Source: Zymomonas mobilis (GTDB taxonomy: Bacteria > Pseudomonadota > Alphaproteobacteria > Sphingomonadales > Sphingomonadaceae). From it: a stretch of DNA of 64,000 nucleotides. The stretch covers positions 72,001 to 136,000 of the forward strand of contig NZ_VFOF01000001.1 in the NCBI RefSeq assembly GCF_006715975.1. The letters run 5' to 3'. Under the pieces are notes generated by a model. It was not told the origin of the DNA, did not search any database, and saw nothing but the letters and a program-made list of their open reading frames with translations. Positions 10,407 to 20,819 of the stretch are shown here, in pieces. Numbering within the stretch: position 1 is the stretch's first letter; every line of letters starts with the position of its first letter. The position numbers and the translations under genes were made by a program.

Positions 10407-13400
10407 TTATTGGCGATGCTTTTCTATGGCTTGAGATAGAGCAGCGTAAAGCTTACCAATATCAGAAGACATAAGGGTGACACTTAAGGCAGTTCCGTCT
10501 CTATTATTGATTACCCGCCGTAACATAGCTTCAAAATCATGAATGTAATGATTTACGTGCTCACGGAAAGCGAGATTTTTTTCATATTCTCTCTGAATAA
10601 CTTTTAATTCATTGTTATCGAGAAGACGGACAGCCCGCCGAGAGAAGACACCCCGATCACCTTTTAGATATGATAACCATGCCGTATCTGAAACATCGGC
10701 AGACATAAGGCGGGTAATGTCTATCGTCTTGGAACGCAGTGCATCAATGAGCCAAGCAACATGGCGGGTAAAGTTACCATCATCATGTGTTTCAATTTCT
10801 TCTTTGGCTTCGCTAATGCGCTTCTCAATGCCGGCCGTGATATTGGTAATAGTCAGCATTTGCTGCATCAGGCGTTCGGTTGCCTTACGAGCAGACTCAA
10901 CACTCTTTTCTGCAACTGCATCAACAGAGGAAAGGCCACTTTTTACCTTTTCAACCAAAGTATGGTCGATAGCCTCAGTGATTTGCGTTTGTAGTGTTCT
11001 ACTAAAATCTGCACCGAGAGATGCCATCAAAGCTTTCTCTTCTTTTCGTGTTTCAATGATTAACTTTTGTATACTCTCCATTTCAGATTTAAGCGCGGGC
11101 GTTGCCTTCGTTACCAAACCATGATTTTGTGTTTGGATATTCGCCATCAAATCACTTAATTGGCCGAGTTTCTGGATAAACCCACTTAATTGCGTATTGG
11201 CTGATTCAACTAATTGATCAAACGCCTCTTGATGTTGACCATAGCTTTTTTCAATTTCACCTATAAATGCCCGAATTTGATCCTGCCGATGATCCAAATC
11301 ATTTTCAGTACTATCGACTAATTTGGCTAAATTGTCTTTTTGAGTCAGAAGATTCTGCCCAGCTACATCGATTTTCTGAGCTACGTTAGCTGCATGTTCT
11401 TCGATGGTAACAATTTTAGGCGCCAGTAAATCGGCAGCCCGAGTATTTTCATCAAATTGTTCGGCAATACGAGTCAAAGCCGCCGGCATATGGATATCCA
11501 TAGCTTGTACAGCTTCCGCAACCTGTTCGGACAACCCTCGGGCACGTTCGGTGAGTTTAGAAATGCCCCAGTCGCTATTCATCAGCATCGCACCAGTTTC
11601 ACTGATTTGATCTGATAAATGGCGAATATCTGTATAAAGAGATTTTAAATGAGCGCCGCCGCTATCTTGTAAGGTGTTAAAATTGACACCTGCGTTATCC
11701 GTCAGTTGATTAATCTGATCAAAAAGAGATTGAGCTTCTTCGCTATGTTTTGTCAAATAAGCGCGCATCCTATTCAGATGATCATTAGCCCCCTTTTCTT
11801 GTTCAGAAAGGGTGACATCTAATGTTTTACCCCAATCCTGAAGCATCATACGCGCTTGGTTATGTTCATTACTGAGTGTTTCGGTCAGTCGTGACAGGTT
11901 TCTATGAACAACTTCGAATTCGGCAGTTAAGGATTCTGCAAAATTGTCGCCCGTTTTAGCCAATTTATCCTGCCCAGTTTCAAGGTGATTTTCAAAATAC
12001 TGGACAATGTCTTGAGTCTGTTTCTCGATAATTTCTAACCGTTGAATAAAGTCAGTCGTCATCTTCGAGGCTAATTGCTCGATCGAGGCATGATGTTTTT
12101 CTATATTTTGGTCAAAAATACGGCTGATATCATTCGTACGATCTTGAATATTATTTAAATTATTCTGAAATTGAGCAACAAAATATTCCGATATATCTTT
12201 GTAATCATGTTGACTATTCTGAACAGCATCTTTGATTTTTCCAGAAAGCTGAGCAGTTTGAGAATCTATACCCTGTATAGCCTGATAAAAATCATCAGAC
12301 ATCTGAGTGTAAAGCGCTGAAATAGTTGTTTGACTTGTCTGTATTTGGGTATCAAGCTTATCTGAAATACGGGTAGCGTATTCATTTACTTCACCCAGAC
12401 GAGCCGTCATATTAAATGAAAGGTGACCTGCTAGCTCATCTAAAGCGGCGCGGCTTCCTCGGATTCTTTCATCCAGTTGATCTGCCATATTCGCAATATG
12501 CCGATCAGAATCTTGCATTTTTTCCGCAATCAACCGGACAATCTTATCTCCAAAAGCCGCAACAGCCTGCGCACTAGCAGCTAGACGCGCATCGATATTT
12601 TTATCCAAATGATCAAGATGCTGAATTTCTTTAGCCAGATTGTTAGTCGCCGCTGTTGTAATATTTTCTACTCGGGGAGCTAAATCTGATAATGTCTGAA
12701 GATGAGATGTTAACACTTTTGCTTGTTCTGAAGCTGAATGATGCGCATTATTCAACAGATTGATCAAACTCTCTGTTTCTTTGCGTGCATTAGGTAAAGA
12801 GTCGAGCAAGGGCCCAAGACTTTCGCGTGCTTTGTCCGTTGCTTCAGTCAAACGATCGGTATGGCGTTGAAGCCCTACAGCTTCAGCTCGCATATTCATG
12901 CCGATATCAGCTAATCTTTCTGAGGATTGCTCTCCTACTTTTAAAAGCTGATCGGCCTGTGCTGCCAAAATTTTCTGATTATCTTCAACCTTGGCGCTGA
13001 GCTGTTGTATAACTTCGTCAAGCGCATCCGTTTCTTTTCGGACAGAAGAAACCATCTGGCTAAATCGATGCGCTTCCTGCTGACTAAATGGTCGGAAGAC
13101 CAGATAAAGAATACCTAAAAGCGAAAGAGGCCCACTAGCAAGGGGTAGATAATAGCGAAGAGCCGCCATAGAGACACTGTCTGTTTCGATAGCGGTAATA
13201 ACAGCTGCTGCGATAATTATTCCAGCAACAGCTAAAGCAATGGCTGGAATAAGACTTTTCGGCTTTGGAACAGATAATGCGGTGGATGCCGTATTCGATG
13301 TAGCCAGAGGAGGAGGTGTCGTTGCTGGACGAACAGGCTCTTGTTCCTGCGGCTCTGTTTCTTTTTTCGCCTCGATACCGGCCAGTTCTGCCAGCTGCTG

Positions 13401-13460
13401 CTGTCGCCGATATATCTCCCGCAGCCTTGCTGCGCCATCAACCCCTATTGCCATAGGCAA
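10407..13460 (-). CDS. Large membrane-anchored coiled-coil protein
   Basis: 1017 residues. A short cytoplasmic N terminus (GVDGAARLREIYRRQQQLAE, then a Pro/Glu-rich linker) is followed by two hydrophobic segments at about residues 72-93 and 100-120. About 800 residues of Gln/Glu/Ala/Ile-rich heptad-like sequence come next, with repeated ISDKLDTQIQ and IDSQTAQLSGKI style units. The C-terminal 130 residues look globular and charged. The helical part recalls methyl-accepting or apolipoprotein-like coiled coils, but there is no HAMP or signalling hairpin motif that I can see. A structural or envelope-linking role is inference only. The start could be the second Met (MAIGVDG). Confidence 0.8.
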   Translation of the reverse strand: MPMAIGVDGAARLREIYRRQQQLAELAGIEAKKETEPQEQEPVRPATTPPPLATSNTASTALSVPKPKSLIPAIALAVAGIIIAAAVITAIETDSVSMAALRYYLPLASGPLSLLGILYLVFRPFSQQEAHRFSQMVSSVRKETDALDEVIQQLSAKVEDNQKILAAQADQLLKVGEQSSERLADIGMNMRAEAVGLQRHTDRLTEATDKARESLGPLLDSLPNARKETESLINLLNNAHHSASEQAKVLTSHLQTLSDLAPRVENITTAATNNLAKEIQHLDHLDKNIDARLAASAQAVAAFGDKIVRLIAEKMQDSDRHIANMADQLDERIRGSRAALDELAGHLSFNMTARLGEVNEYATRISDKLDTQIQTSQTTISALYTQMSDDFYQAIQGIDSQTAQLSGKIKDAVQNSQHDYKDISEYFVAQFQNNLNNIQDRTNDISRIFDQNIEKHHASIEQLASKMTTDFIQRLEIIEKQTQDIVQYFENHLETGQDKLAKTGDNFAESLTAEFEVVHRNLSRLTETLSNEHNQARMMLQDWGKTLDVTLSEQEKGANDHLNRMRAYLTKHSEEAQSLFDQINQLTDNAGVNFNTLQDSGGAHLKSLYTDIRHLSDQISETGAMLMNSDWGISKLTERARGLSEQVAEAVQAMDIHMPAALTRIAEQFDENTRAADLLAPKIVTIEEHAANVAQKIDVAGQNLLTQKDNLAKLVDSTENDLDHRQDQIRAFIGEIEKSYGQHQEAFDQLVESANTQLSGFIQKLGQLSDLMANIQTQNHGLVTKATPALKSEMESIQKLIIETRKEEKALMASLGADFSRTLQTQITEAIDHTLVEKVKSGLSSVDAVAEKSVESARKATERLMQQMLTITNITAGIEKRISEAKEEIETHDDGNFTRHVAWLIDALRSKTIDITRLMSADVSDTAWLSYLKGDRGVFSRRAVRLLDNNELKVIQREYEKNLAFREHVNHYIHDFEAMLRRVINNRDGTALSVTLMSSDIGKLYAALSQAIEKHRQ

Positions 13461-13643
13461 GACAGTATCAATTTTAAATTAAGGCGAATAGCCCTATACT
13501 TATCCTTTCACAGATTAGTATATGAAAAACGCTTTTTTAGAGGGTGATTTGTTCATTTAGGAAGAGAAATAATCTAATTTACAGTTGTGGATTAGAATTC
13601 AACACTTAGATTTAAAAAAATATTTAATTCTGGCGGTATTATA

Positions 13644-15023
13644 GTGAATCTTGATAAAAAGCTTACTCTCGACAAAAAAAACGACCAGAATAATGCGTTT
13701 TCAACGTCCTGCGCCCTGATTAATGTTGGTCACCCGTCCCAAAGCCCAGACGTAGCTAATTTAGCTCTTTTCCCTGTCGCAGGGATGCCTTTGCTTGAAT
13801 ATCAAATCCGTATAGTCATAGAAACCGGTATTGATCATATTGTTTTATGGGTAGAAAATTCTTTTTCCGACTTTAGCGAGAATAACGCCTCAGTTTTAGA
13901 AAATGAGTCTGGTCTTAATTTTTACCTTGTCAGCATAGTGGATAAGCTTCGTCGAGAAGGTATCCAACTAACTTTGGCACATACTAATCAGGAAGTAGCT
14001 GCCGCTTTTTCAGCCGAACAACATATCCTTTTGATTCAAGAGGGATGCTTGCCGTCGCCTAATTTAATAGTGTCATTACTACAAATTTCGTCCCCAGCCA
14101 TTCTAACCGTAAAAGACGTAGATTCATCTCAAAATTTCGAACGCATTGATGCATCAAATCGATGGGGTGGAATGGTTTTGATTGACGGCGATAGTGTGCA
14201 GTCAGTTCTTACTATTCCTGAGGAATGGGACTTGTTCTCGACGTTAATGCGCCAAGCTGTGCAATCTGGCTATAATCGAATTAAGGCTGATACGCCTTCA
14301 GGAATACAAAAAAGCTATCAAAATCTGGTTTTGAAAATTACTGGGCAAGAAAATCCAGATTCCATAACAAAAATTCTACTACAAATGCAAACTGGGGAAG
14401 AGAAAAGTAATCTTTTTGAAAAGCATGTTTTTCCTGCTTTTGAAAGTAGAGTTATACCTTGGCTTGCTAGACATAAAAAATCTGGTTTTGGATTATTTAT
14501 AGCCACCTCTGCATTGGTGATTTTAGCACTACCTGCGGCATTGACAGGCATGACAGCACTGTCTGTATTGCTTCTTATCTTATCTGGCTTTTCGGGAGAT
14601 AGTTGCAATAAACTGAATGAGCTTCAATTAAAGGCAGGAAGAAAAAGGTGCACACAACAAATTTACTACGGTCGCCGGATTATTGCAGGATTAAGCCTTA
14701 CCCTAAGCTGCTATCCTGTTAGCAGGCAGATTGGATGGGGTGTATTACCTTTAGTTTTCCTTGTTATTTTTGCTAATATTGCAGCAGGCCAAGAAGAAAA
14801 TTGTAGCAAGCGATGGGCTACAGGTCACAAGGAATATTACTATCTTTATTTCGAATATATTATTTGGATAATGGCACCGTTTTCTCTTCTATCATATTAC
14901 AATTTACATTGTTGGATAGGAGGATTATGGCTTTTATCCTCTTTGTCTATTTTTAGTTACTGGAAATCTTCACAAAGGTTTAAAAAAATTAACGATAGCC
15001 TTTTTTTCTCGAAGTCATCTTAA
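13644..15023 (+). CDS. Degenerate nucleotidyltransferase-like membrane protein
   Basis: 459 residues starting at GTG (GGCGG lies 7 bases upstream). The N-terminal half reads like a MobA/GlmU-type NTP transferase: CALINVGHPS where LAAGxGxR is expected, then LFPVAGMPLLEYQIRI and DHIVLWVE. The glycine-rich loop and its arginine are missing, and so is the lysine of the usual KP motif. The C-terminal half (about residues 285-440) has four or five hydrophobic segments. Its layout recalls bifunctional NTP-transferase/CDP-alcohol phosphotransferase proteins, but the CDP-alcohol motif (DGxxAR...D) is not there. It is probably a catalytically dead or diverged membrane protein. The DUF2336 gene follows after 115 bases. 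Confidence 0.6.
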   Translation: MNLDKKLTLDKKNDQNNAFSTSCALINVGHPSQSPDVANLALFPVAGMPLLEYQIRIVIETGIDHIVLWVENSFSDFSENNASVLENESGLNFYLVSIVDKLRREGIQLTLAHTNQEVAAAFSAEQHILLIQEGCLPSPNLIVSLLQISSPAILTVKDVDSSQNFERIDASNRWGGMVLIDGDSVQSVLTIPEEWDLFSTLMRQAVQSGYNRIKADTPSGIQKSYQNLVLKITGQENPDSITKILLQMQTGEEKSNLFEKHVFPAFESRVIPWLARHKKSGFGLFIATSALVILALPAALTGMTALSVLLLILSGFSGDSCNKLNELQLKAGRKRCTQQIYYGRRIIAGLSLTLSCYPVSRQIGWGVLPLVFLVIFANIAAGQEENCSKRWATGHKEYYYLYFEYIIWIMAPFSLLSYYNLHCWIGGLWLLSSLSIFSYWKSSQRFKKINDSLFFSKSS

Positions 15024-15138
15024 CCTAATTTTAGGTTTTCACCGCTAAAGTAGGATCAAGAATTATTTTTTCTTATTAGGAAGAAATAAAATCCTTTTTT
15101 GGCTGGCGATGATTATCTGTCGTTAACGGCCATCCGTT

Positions 15139-16302
15139 ATGGTTGGCATTATGGTAGCAGAAAAATATCAAAAAGAAGTAAAATCCTCTCTGGTAGATTA
15201 TGCCAGAGAAGCCTTACGCTACGAATGCAAAAGAAAAGAACAAATCTGTATAGATTTGCAGATACCCAGCTCGCTTCGTCTGACTGAAGTCGAGCGTTAT
15301 CGCATTATGAAGCTGTTCGAACGTATTGCTATCGCAGCAGAGAATGAAATTAGATTGCATCTGATCGCTCTTCTTGAAGACTTTGCTCCCATGTCGCTTA
15401 TTATGATTTTAAATGATCCAACCAAGCATTTGACCTTAAATTGGTTGCCGGAGAGTGCTCTACTACGCGATCCACATTTTGTTGAGATATTGATACGACG
15501 GGTACGCGAATACTTTTTGCAAAAGAACGCTCTGGAAATGCAAAATGCATCACTAAAAGAACCTGATGCATTAGATGATCTGATTAGCCAGAGCATTTCT
15601 GATGTAGCCTTACCCGCCATGGCATTATTGATTGCAGAAAATCGCCGCCTAGATCACTTTGAGGATCCAGTTTTATCAAGAACGGATTTACCAACAGAAT
15701 TACAATATAAATTGCTATGGTGGGTTGCTGCCTGTTTACGCCCTTTTTTACTAGAGTCCCAAATTCAGGACGATCGAGTAGATGAAGCGCTTTCTTTCGC
15801 GGTAAGGCAGGTTTTAGCGCATTATGATGAAGGTGATACGCTAGAGGCAAGAGCATTAAAATTAGCTCATAATTTACATAAATATAAAAAACTTTCAGAT
15901 GATTTTATTCTGCAATCGGCGTTGGGTGGACATATCGTCTTGGTAGTTGCAGCCTTGGCTATCAGATCCAGCGTTAGTCACCATCTCCTATGGAATATTG
16001 TATTAGATGGCGACGGCAGCCCGCTTTTATTGCTGTTAAAAGCGATAGGTATGGAACGGCAGACGTCGATAGCGCTCACAATTCAAGTTACAGAACATAG
16101 TCTTGATGAACATCTGTTAACCGAAAGAATCAACGCATTTGACTCTTTAAGTGAATTGGAAGCCGATAAGGCATTAGCTTTATGGCGATTGGATGAATGC
16201 TACCGCGAAGCTATCTATGAAATAGACATACAATACAACAAAGTCAGAGAAAAAAGACTTCGCGCTGCTAGCCCTGATTTTTTTCAGCAGGATTGCCTTT
16301 GA
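15139..16302 (+). CDS. DUF2336 family protein
   Basis: 387 residues (383 if the second ATG at 15151 is used; neither has a strong ribosome site). Almost entirely helical, with Leu-rich HEAT-like stretches such as LTEVERYRIMKLFERIAI and SQSISDVALPAMALLI. This matches the alphaproteobacterial DUF2336 group, whose function is unknown. Its stop codon overlaps the start of the histidine kinase gene (TGATG at 16300-16304), so the two are translationally coupled. A role in the kinase's signalling pathway is a reasonable inference. Confidence 0.75.
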   Translation: MVGIMVAEKYQKEVKSSLVDYAREALRYECKRKEQICIDLQIPSSLRLTEVERYRIMKLFERIAIAAENEIRLHLIALLEDFAPMSLIMILNDPTKHLTLNWLPESALLRDPHFVEILIRRVREYFLQKNALEMQNASLKEPDALDDLISQSISDVALPAMALLIAENRRLDHFEDPVLSRTDLPTELQYKLLWWVAACLRPFLLESQIQDDRVDEALSFAVRQVLAHYDEGDTLEARALKLAHNLHKYKKLSDDFILQSALGGHIVLVVAALAIRSSVSHHLLWNIVLDGDGSPLLLLLKAIGMERQTSIALTIQVTEHSLDEHLLTERINAFDSLSELEADKALALWRLDECYREAIYEIDIQYNKVREKRLRAASPDFFQQDCL

Positions 16303-17750
16303 TGACAATAAATACAGTCTCGAGCCAGACCGATTTGGACGAACAAAAAACAACAGCTATCATTGATAGCGAAGACAGGCTGGTCAAGGCTGATGAGCTG
16401 ATTACTGATTTACATATCAGTAATGGCGGTAAGCCATACGGTTCTCTGACATTGACTGCATTAAATAGAGTTGTGCATTTAGCAAGACGATTACAGGCTC
16501 GAATATCCCGTCGCATTCTGTTCAAAAATAATGATAAAAACTATGATCTTTGGGTAGATGCTTTGCCGAAAGAGGATGGTACCGTTTTGATCGAAATAAC
16601 GGGCTGGCAATCAAAGATTCAAGAAGACACGGCAAAGGACACGCTTAAATTTAAAAATCAAAGTGTTCCGAATGGACCTGAGCAAAACACTGACGGCATT
16701 CATCCATCTGATTTTACAGAAGAAGAGGAAATGCGTGGCTGGAAGTGGCAAGTTGATGCAGAATTAAATTTAACTAGCTTTCCTGATGCACTCATTGAGT
16801 TGGTGGGCATAGATCCAGACCTCTACCTAAAAAAGCCTTTTGCGCGTCTATTTAAGCTTGAGACGAATGAAGATGGTCATTTTCCGATAATGGAAGCTTT
16901 AGCAAACCATCATAATTTTTGCGCGCAATTTGCAAAAATTACCAGCGATGGCCCATCTGTATGGTTATCAGGTCAGCCTATTTTTGATACTTCCAAAAAG
17001 TTTAGAGGCTTTGAAGGTGGTATTACTTTAGCGACGAAGCCACAAATGCAAACTGTGAATCTACGATCACAAGATAAAGTCACCTTACATTTACCGGATA
17101 GAATTGATCATAGTTTCAAGCCGCCCCTTTATCGTATTATTGAAAATGCAGAGCGGATATCCTCGCGGAATGATGGCTATTTACATAGTAATTACGTTCG
17201 CTATGCCTCGGATATTACGGCAGCCAGTCAACATCTAATGATGCTGGTTGATGATCTTGCTGACTTACAGGAAATGGAAAATGCTGGCTTTCGGATTGAA
17301 GCTCAACCCGTTGATCTGAGCGAAATTGCAAAGCAAGCGATTGCATTGAACAGTTGGAAAATTCAAGGGCAAGATATAAAAATTGACACTCCAAAATTGG
17401 GTGAAAATGTTATTGCCCATGCGGATGCTCGTCGCGTTATGCAAATCCTGTTGAATTTGATTAGCAATGCTTTGCGCTACTCTCCCCCCAAAGCAAGCAT
17501 CTGGATAAGGGTAGAGCAAGATCAGAATAAAGCTTATATTACTATCGCAGATCAGGGAAAAGGTATCGCAACCGAGGATCAGCAGCGTATTTTTGAAAAA
17601 TTTGAGCGATTAAATCCGCAAGACGGTAGTGGCGCCGGTCTAGGGCTTTTTATCTCGCGGGAACTAGCTCGTGCGATGCAAGGTGATATTATGGTAGATA
17701 GCGCCCCCGGTCAGGGGGCACGCTTCACGCTAATGCTACCACTTTTGTAA
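16302..17750 (+). CDS. PAS-domain sensor histidine kinase
   Basis: 482 residues. The N-terminal 150 are poorly conserved, then comes a PAS-like domain (about 140-255). The phosphoacceptor box is DHSFKPPL with His270, the counterpart of the usual SHELRTPL. N-box LLNLISNALRYSP, G1 DQGKGI and G2 GAGLGLFIS of the HATPase_c domain follow, ending in MLPLL. No transmembrane segment is visible, so it is probably cytoplasmic. The ATG at 16302 overlaps the DUF2336 stop and is preferred over a TTG at 16293. No response regulator gene lies beside it. Its stop codon directly abuts the gltA stop. Confidence 0.88.
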   Translation: MTINTVSSQTDLDEQKTTAIIDSEDRLVKADELITDLHISNGGKPYGSLTLTALNRVVHLARRLQARISRRILFKNNDKNYDLWVDALPKEDGTVLIEITGWQSKIQEDTAKDTLKFKNQSVPNGPEQNTDGIHPSDFTEEEEMRGWKWQVDAELNLTSFPDALIELVGIDPDLYLKKPFARLFKLETNEDGHFPIMEALANHHNFCAQFAKITSDGPSVWLSGQPIFDTSKKFRGFEGGITLATKPQMQTVNLRSQDKVTLHLPDRIDHSFKPPLYRIIENAERISSRNDGYLHSNYVRYASDITAASQHLMMLVDDLADLQEMENAGFRIEAQPVDLSEIAKQAIALNSWKIQGQDIKIDTPKLGENVIAHADARRVMQILLNLISNALRYSPPKASIWIRVEQDQNKAYITIADQGKGIATEDQQRIFEKFERLNPQDGSGAGLGLFISRELARAMQGDIMVDSAPGQGARFTLMLPLL

Positions 17751-19052
17751 TTATCGGTTTTCTATATTCACATAATCCCGCGTAGATACACCCGTATATA
17801 TTTGCCGTGGGCGGCCGATCTTTTGTTCGGGATCAGTTATCATCTCATTCCATTGTGCCATCCATCCAGCAGTTCTCGCTAAAGCGAAAAGGGCTGTAAA
17901 CATGGAAGTTGGAAAGCCTATGGCCGAGAGAATAAGCCCCGAATAGAAATCAACATTAGGATAGAGTTGTCTTTCTATAAAATATGAATCTTTACGGGCA
18001 ATTTCTTCGAGAGCCCGTGCCGTATCGAATATGGGATCGGTAACCCCTGTTTTATCTAAAATAGCGGCGGCCGTTTTTGCTAAGACACGCGCTCGTGGAT
18101 CATAATTTTTATAAATACGATGCCCAAAACCCATAAGACGGAAAGGGTCATCACGATTTTTGGCACGCTCGATAAAGTGAGGAATATTTTCAGGCGTACC
18201 GATTTCTTTCAGCATCGCGAGAGTAGCTTCATTTGCACCCCCATGCGAAGGCCCCCATAAGCAAGCTATGCCAGCAGCAATACAGGCATAAGGATTAGCA
18301 CCGGATGATCCCGCCAGTCGAACGGTAGAAGTCGAAGCATTTTGTTCATGATCAGCATGAAGAATAAAAATTTTATTCAATGCGGATTCAATCAAAGGAT
18401 CAACGATGTAGGATTCTGCTGGAACACTAAAAGTCATTCGCAGAAAATTACCCACATAACTGAGACTATTATCCGGGTAGATAAATGGCTGTCCGACTGA
18501 ATATTTATAAGCCATGGCTGCAATTGTCGGCAATTTAGCTAACAAGCGGTGGCAAGATGCCATTCTTTGTTTGGGATCATGGATATGGATTGCTTCAGGG
18601 TAAAAAGCAGAGAGCGCTCCGACAACACCACAAAGAACAGCCATGGGATGAGCATCACGTCGAAAACCTCTGTAGAAGGCTGAAAGCTGCTCATTCACCA
18701 TAGTGTGGTGCGTAATGATATCTGAGAAAGACGCAAAATTATCTGTGTTTGGTAATTCACCATGCAGAAGTAGGTAGGCGACTTCTGGAAAAGTCGATTT
18801 TTCTGCTAATTGCTCAATGGGATATCCACGATAAAGTAAGATACCTTTTTCACCATCAACATAGGTAATTTGGGACTGGCAGCTGGCTGTTGACAAAAAG
18901 CCAGGATCATAAGTCAAAGCGCCACTTTGACTATGCAATTTGCGGATATCAATTCCTAATGTACCTGCCGTGCTTTCTCGCACAGGGAAACGATATTCCT
19001 CGTTATTCAGGCCAATAATTGCTTCATTAGGAGAATTCGTTATCCCGCTCAT
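17751..19052 (-). CDS. gltA: Citrate synthase
   Basis: 433 residues. It condenses acetyl-CoA and oxaloacetate to citrate. Visible active-site segments are [26 protein letters not shown] and [11 protein letters not shown], which hold the catalytic His, His and Asp regions. Length and the N-terminal domain fit the type II bacterial enzyme that is sensitive to NADH. It has its own 149-bp upstream gap before gltX on the same strand. It is convergent with the histidine kinase with no bases between the stop codons. Confidence 0.97.
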   Translation of the reverse strand: MSGITNSPNEAIIGLNNEEYRFPVRESTAGTLGIDIRKLHSQSGALTYDPGFLSTASCQSQITYVDGEKGILLYRGYPIEQLAEKSTFPEVAYLLLHGELPNTDNFASFSDIITHHTMVNEQLSAFYRGFRRDAHPMAVLCGVVGALSAFYPEAIHIHDPKQRMASCHRLLAKLPTIAAMAYKYSVGQPFIYPDNSLSYVGNFLRMTFSVPAESYIVDPLIESALNKIFILHADHEQNASTSTVRLAGSSGANPYACIAAGIACLWGPSHGGANEATLAMLKEIGTPENIPHFIERAKNRDDPFRLMGFGHRIYKNYDPRARVLAKTAAAILDKTGVTDPIFDTARALEEIARKDSYFIERQLYPNVDFYSGLILSAIGFPTSMFTALFALARTAGWMAQWNEMITDPEQKIGRPRQIYTGVSTRDYVNIENR

Positions 19053-19201
19053 TTAACTGCTTATCCTGTTCTCTATGATCTTTTTATGCTCCTATTTTGA
19101 ATAGGAATAAGAAAATAGACCTAAAAAGTATAATAATCCCCCTCATTCTTCCGAAAGCTATTATCCTGATTTCGAAAGGATGGGGAGAGTGTTTTCGCTT
19201 T

Positions 19202-20647
19202 TTAATTATGGGTTGGTGATAATGATAATTGATCATCCAAACGGACAAGGCTTTCTTCCCGACCTAAAAGAATCATAACATCAAAAATACCAGGAGATAT
19301 CGTCCGCCCAGTTAAAGCCGCCCGTAAAGGCTGGGCAACTTTTCCCATTTTTAAATCTGCCTGCTCAGCTACATCATGCAACGCTTTTTCAAGGCTTTCT
19401 GCATCCCATTCTGGCAGATCACCAAGCGTTTTTCGTAAAATTGCAAGTAAGCTACCACTGGTATTTTCAAGCTGCTTTGCAGCTTTGTCTTCCAGCTTTA
19501 AAGGACGATTTTCAAAAAGGAAAAGGCTATTCTCAGCTAATTCATTTAAATTTTTAGCACGCGGTTTCAGGAATGGCATGGCCTGTAAAAGCAAAGCTTG
19601 TTCACTGGAAGAAAGGCTATGTCCAAGATTTTTTTCTACTCGAGGAAGAATCAAATCTGTCAATCGCTGGTCATCTGCTTCTCGAATATAATGGCCGTTG
19701 ATATTTTCTAATTTTTTAAAGTCAAAACGGGAAGGTGAACGGCCAACAGCACCAAGATCAAACCATTCAACGGCCTGCTCACGGGAGATGATTTCATCAT
19801 CACCATGTCCCCAGCCAAGGCGGAGTAGGTAATTGCTGATGGCTTCCGGTAAATAACCGAAGTCATCGCGATAAGCTTCAACGCCTAATGCGCCATGTCG
19901 TTTTGAAAGCTTTGCACCATCAGGTCCATGGATAAGAGGAATATGCGCATATTGCGGAGCTTCCCAGTTCATAGCCCGAATAATACCCAACTGACGGAAC
20001 GTATTATTAAGATGGTCATCACCGCGGATAACATGGTTAACACCCATATCATGATCATCAACGACGACAGCCAGCATGTAGGTCGGCGTTCCATCGGAAC
20101 GTAGCAGAATCATGTCGTCCAATTCTGCATTCTTTACAGTGACATCGCCCTGCACCAAATCATGAAGCGTAGTTTCACCTTCTTGTTCTGCTTTTAAACG
20201 CACAACATAAGGTGCGCCAGCAGGTGCCTCGGATGGATCGCGATCACGCCAGCGACCATCATAACGTTGTGGCTGTTTTTTAGCGCGTTGTTCAGCACGC
20301 ATGGCTTCCAGTTCTTCTGGCGTCGCAAAACATTTATAGGCATTGCCTGCTTTCAGGAGAGCTTCGGCTACTTCTGCATGGCGAGGTGCCCGTTCAAACT
20401 GGTAGGTAATGTCACCATCCCAGTCGAGGCCAAGCCAGCGCATACCATCAATAATTGCGTCGATGGCTTCTTTCGTCGAACGAACGCGATCGGTGTCTTC
20501 AATTCTAAGCTGGAACTGGCCACCGTTGTGGCGAGCAAAAAGCCAGTTAAATAATGCGGTACGCGCCCCGCCGATATGTAAAAAGCCGGTCGGGGACGGC
20601 GCAAAGCGGGTAACAACGGATGGGTTTTTAGCTGGACCTGCGCTCAT
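19202..20647 (-). CDS. gltX: Glutamyl-tRNA synthetase
   Basis: 481 residues, class I aminoacyl-tRNA synthetase charging tRNA-Glu. The HIGH-type motif is [20 protein letters not shown] and the KMSKS-type motif is [13 protein letters not shown]. The C-terminal anticodon-binding domain is present. It is divergent from comEC across 172 bases that must hold both promoters. Confidence 0.96.
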   Translation of the reverse strand: MSAGPAKNPSVVTRFAPSPTGFLHIGGARTALFNWLFARHNGGQFQLRIEDTDRVRSTKEAIDAIIDGMRWLGLDWDGDITYQFERAPRHAEVAEALLKAGNAYKCFATPEELEAMRAEQRAKKQPQRYDGRWRDRDPSEAPAGAPYVVRLKAEQEGETTLHDLVQGDVTVKNAELDDMILLRSDGTPTYMLAVVVDDHDMGVNHVIRGDDHLNNTFRQLGIIRAMNWEAPQYAHIPLIHGPDGAKLSKRHGALGVEAYRDDFGYLPEAISNYLLRLGWGHGDDEIISREQAVEWFDLGAVGRSPSRFDFKKLENINGHYIREADDQRLTDLILPRVEKNLGHSLSSSEQALLLQAMPFLKPRAKNLNELAENSLFLFENRPLKLEDKAAKQLENTSGSLLAILRKTLGDLPEWDAESLEKALHDVAEQADLKMGKVAQPLRAALTGRTISPGIFDVMILLGREESLVRLDDQLSLSPTHN

Positions 20648-20819
20648 GCGCTTTACTCCTGAAATATATGAACCGGCTGCGTAAATAGCGGTTTTGATAA
20701 GAAAATTTAAATACCGACTGTCCGTAAAGCATTTAGGGTATTAACGGCAATATCTGCTTAAAGCTTTCTTTGATTTTAAGTGGGCTGTTTATGCCTCTTT
20801 AGCATGGATAAGAAAAGGA

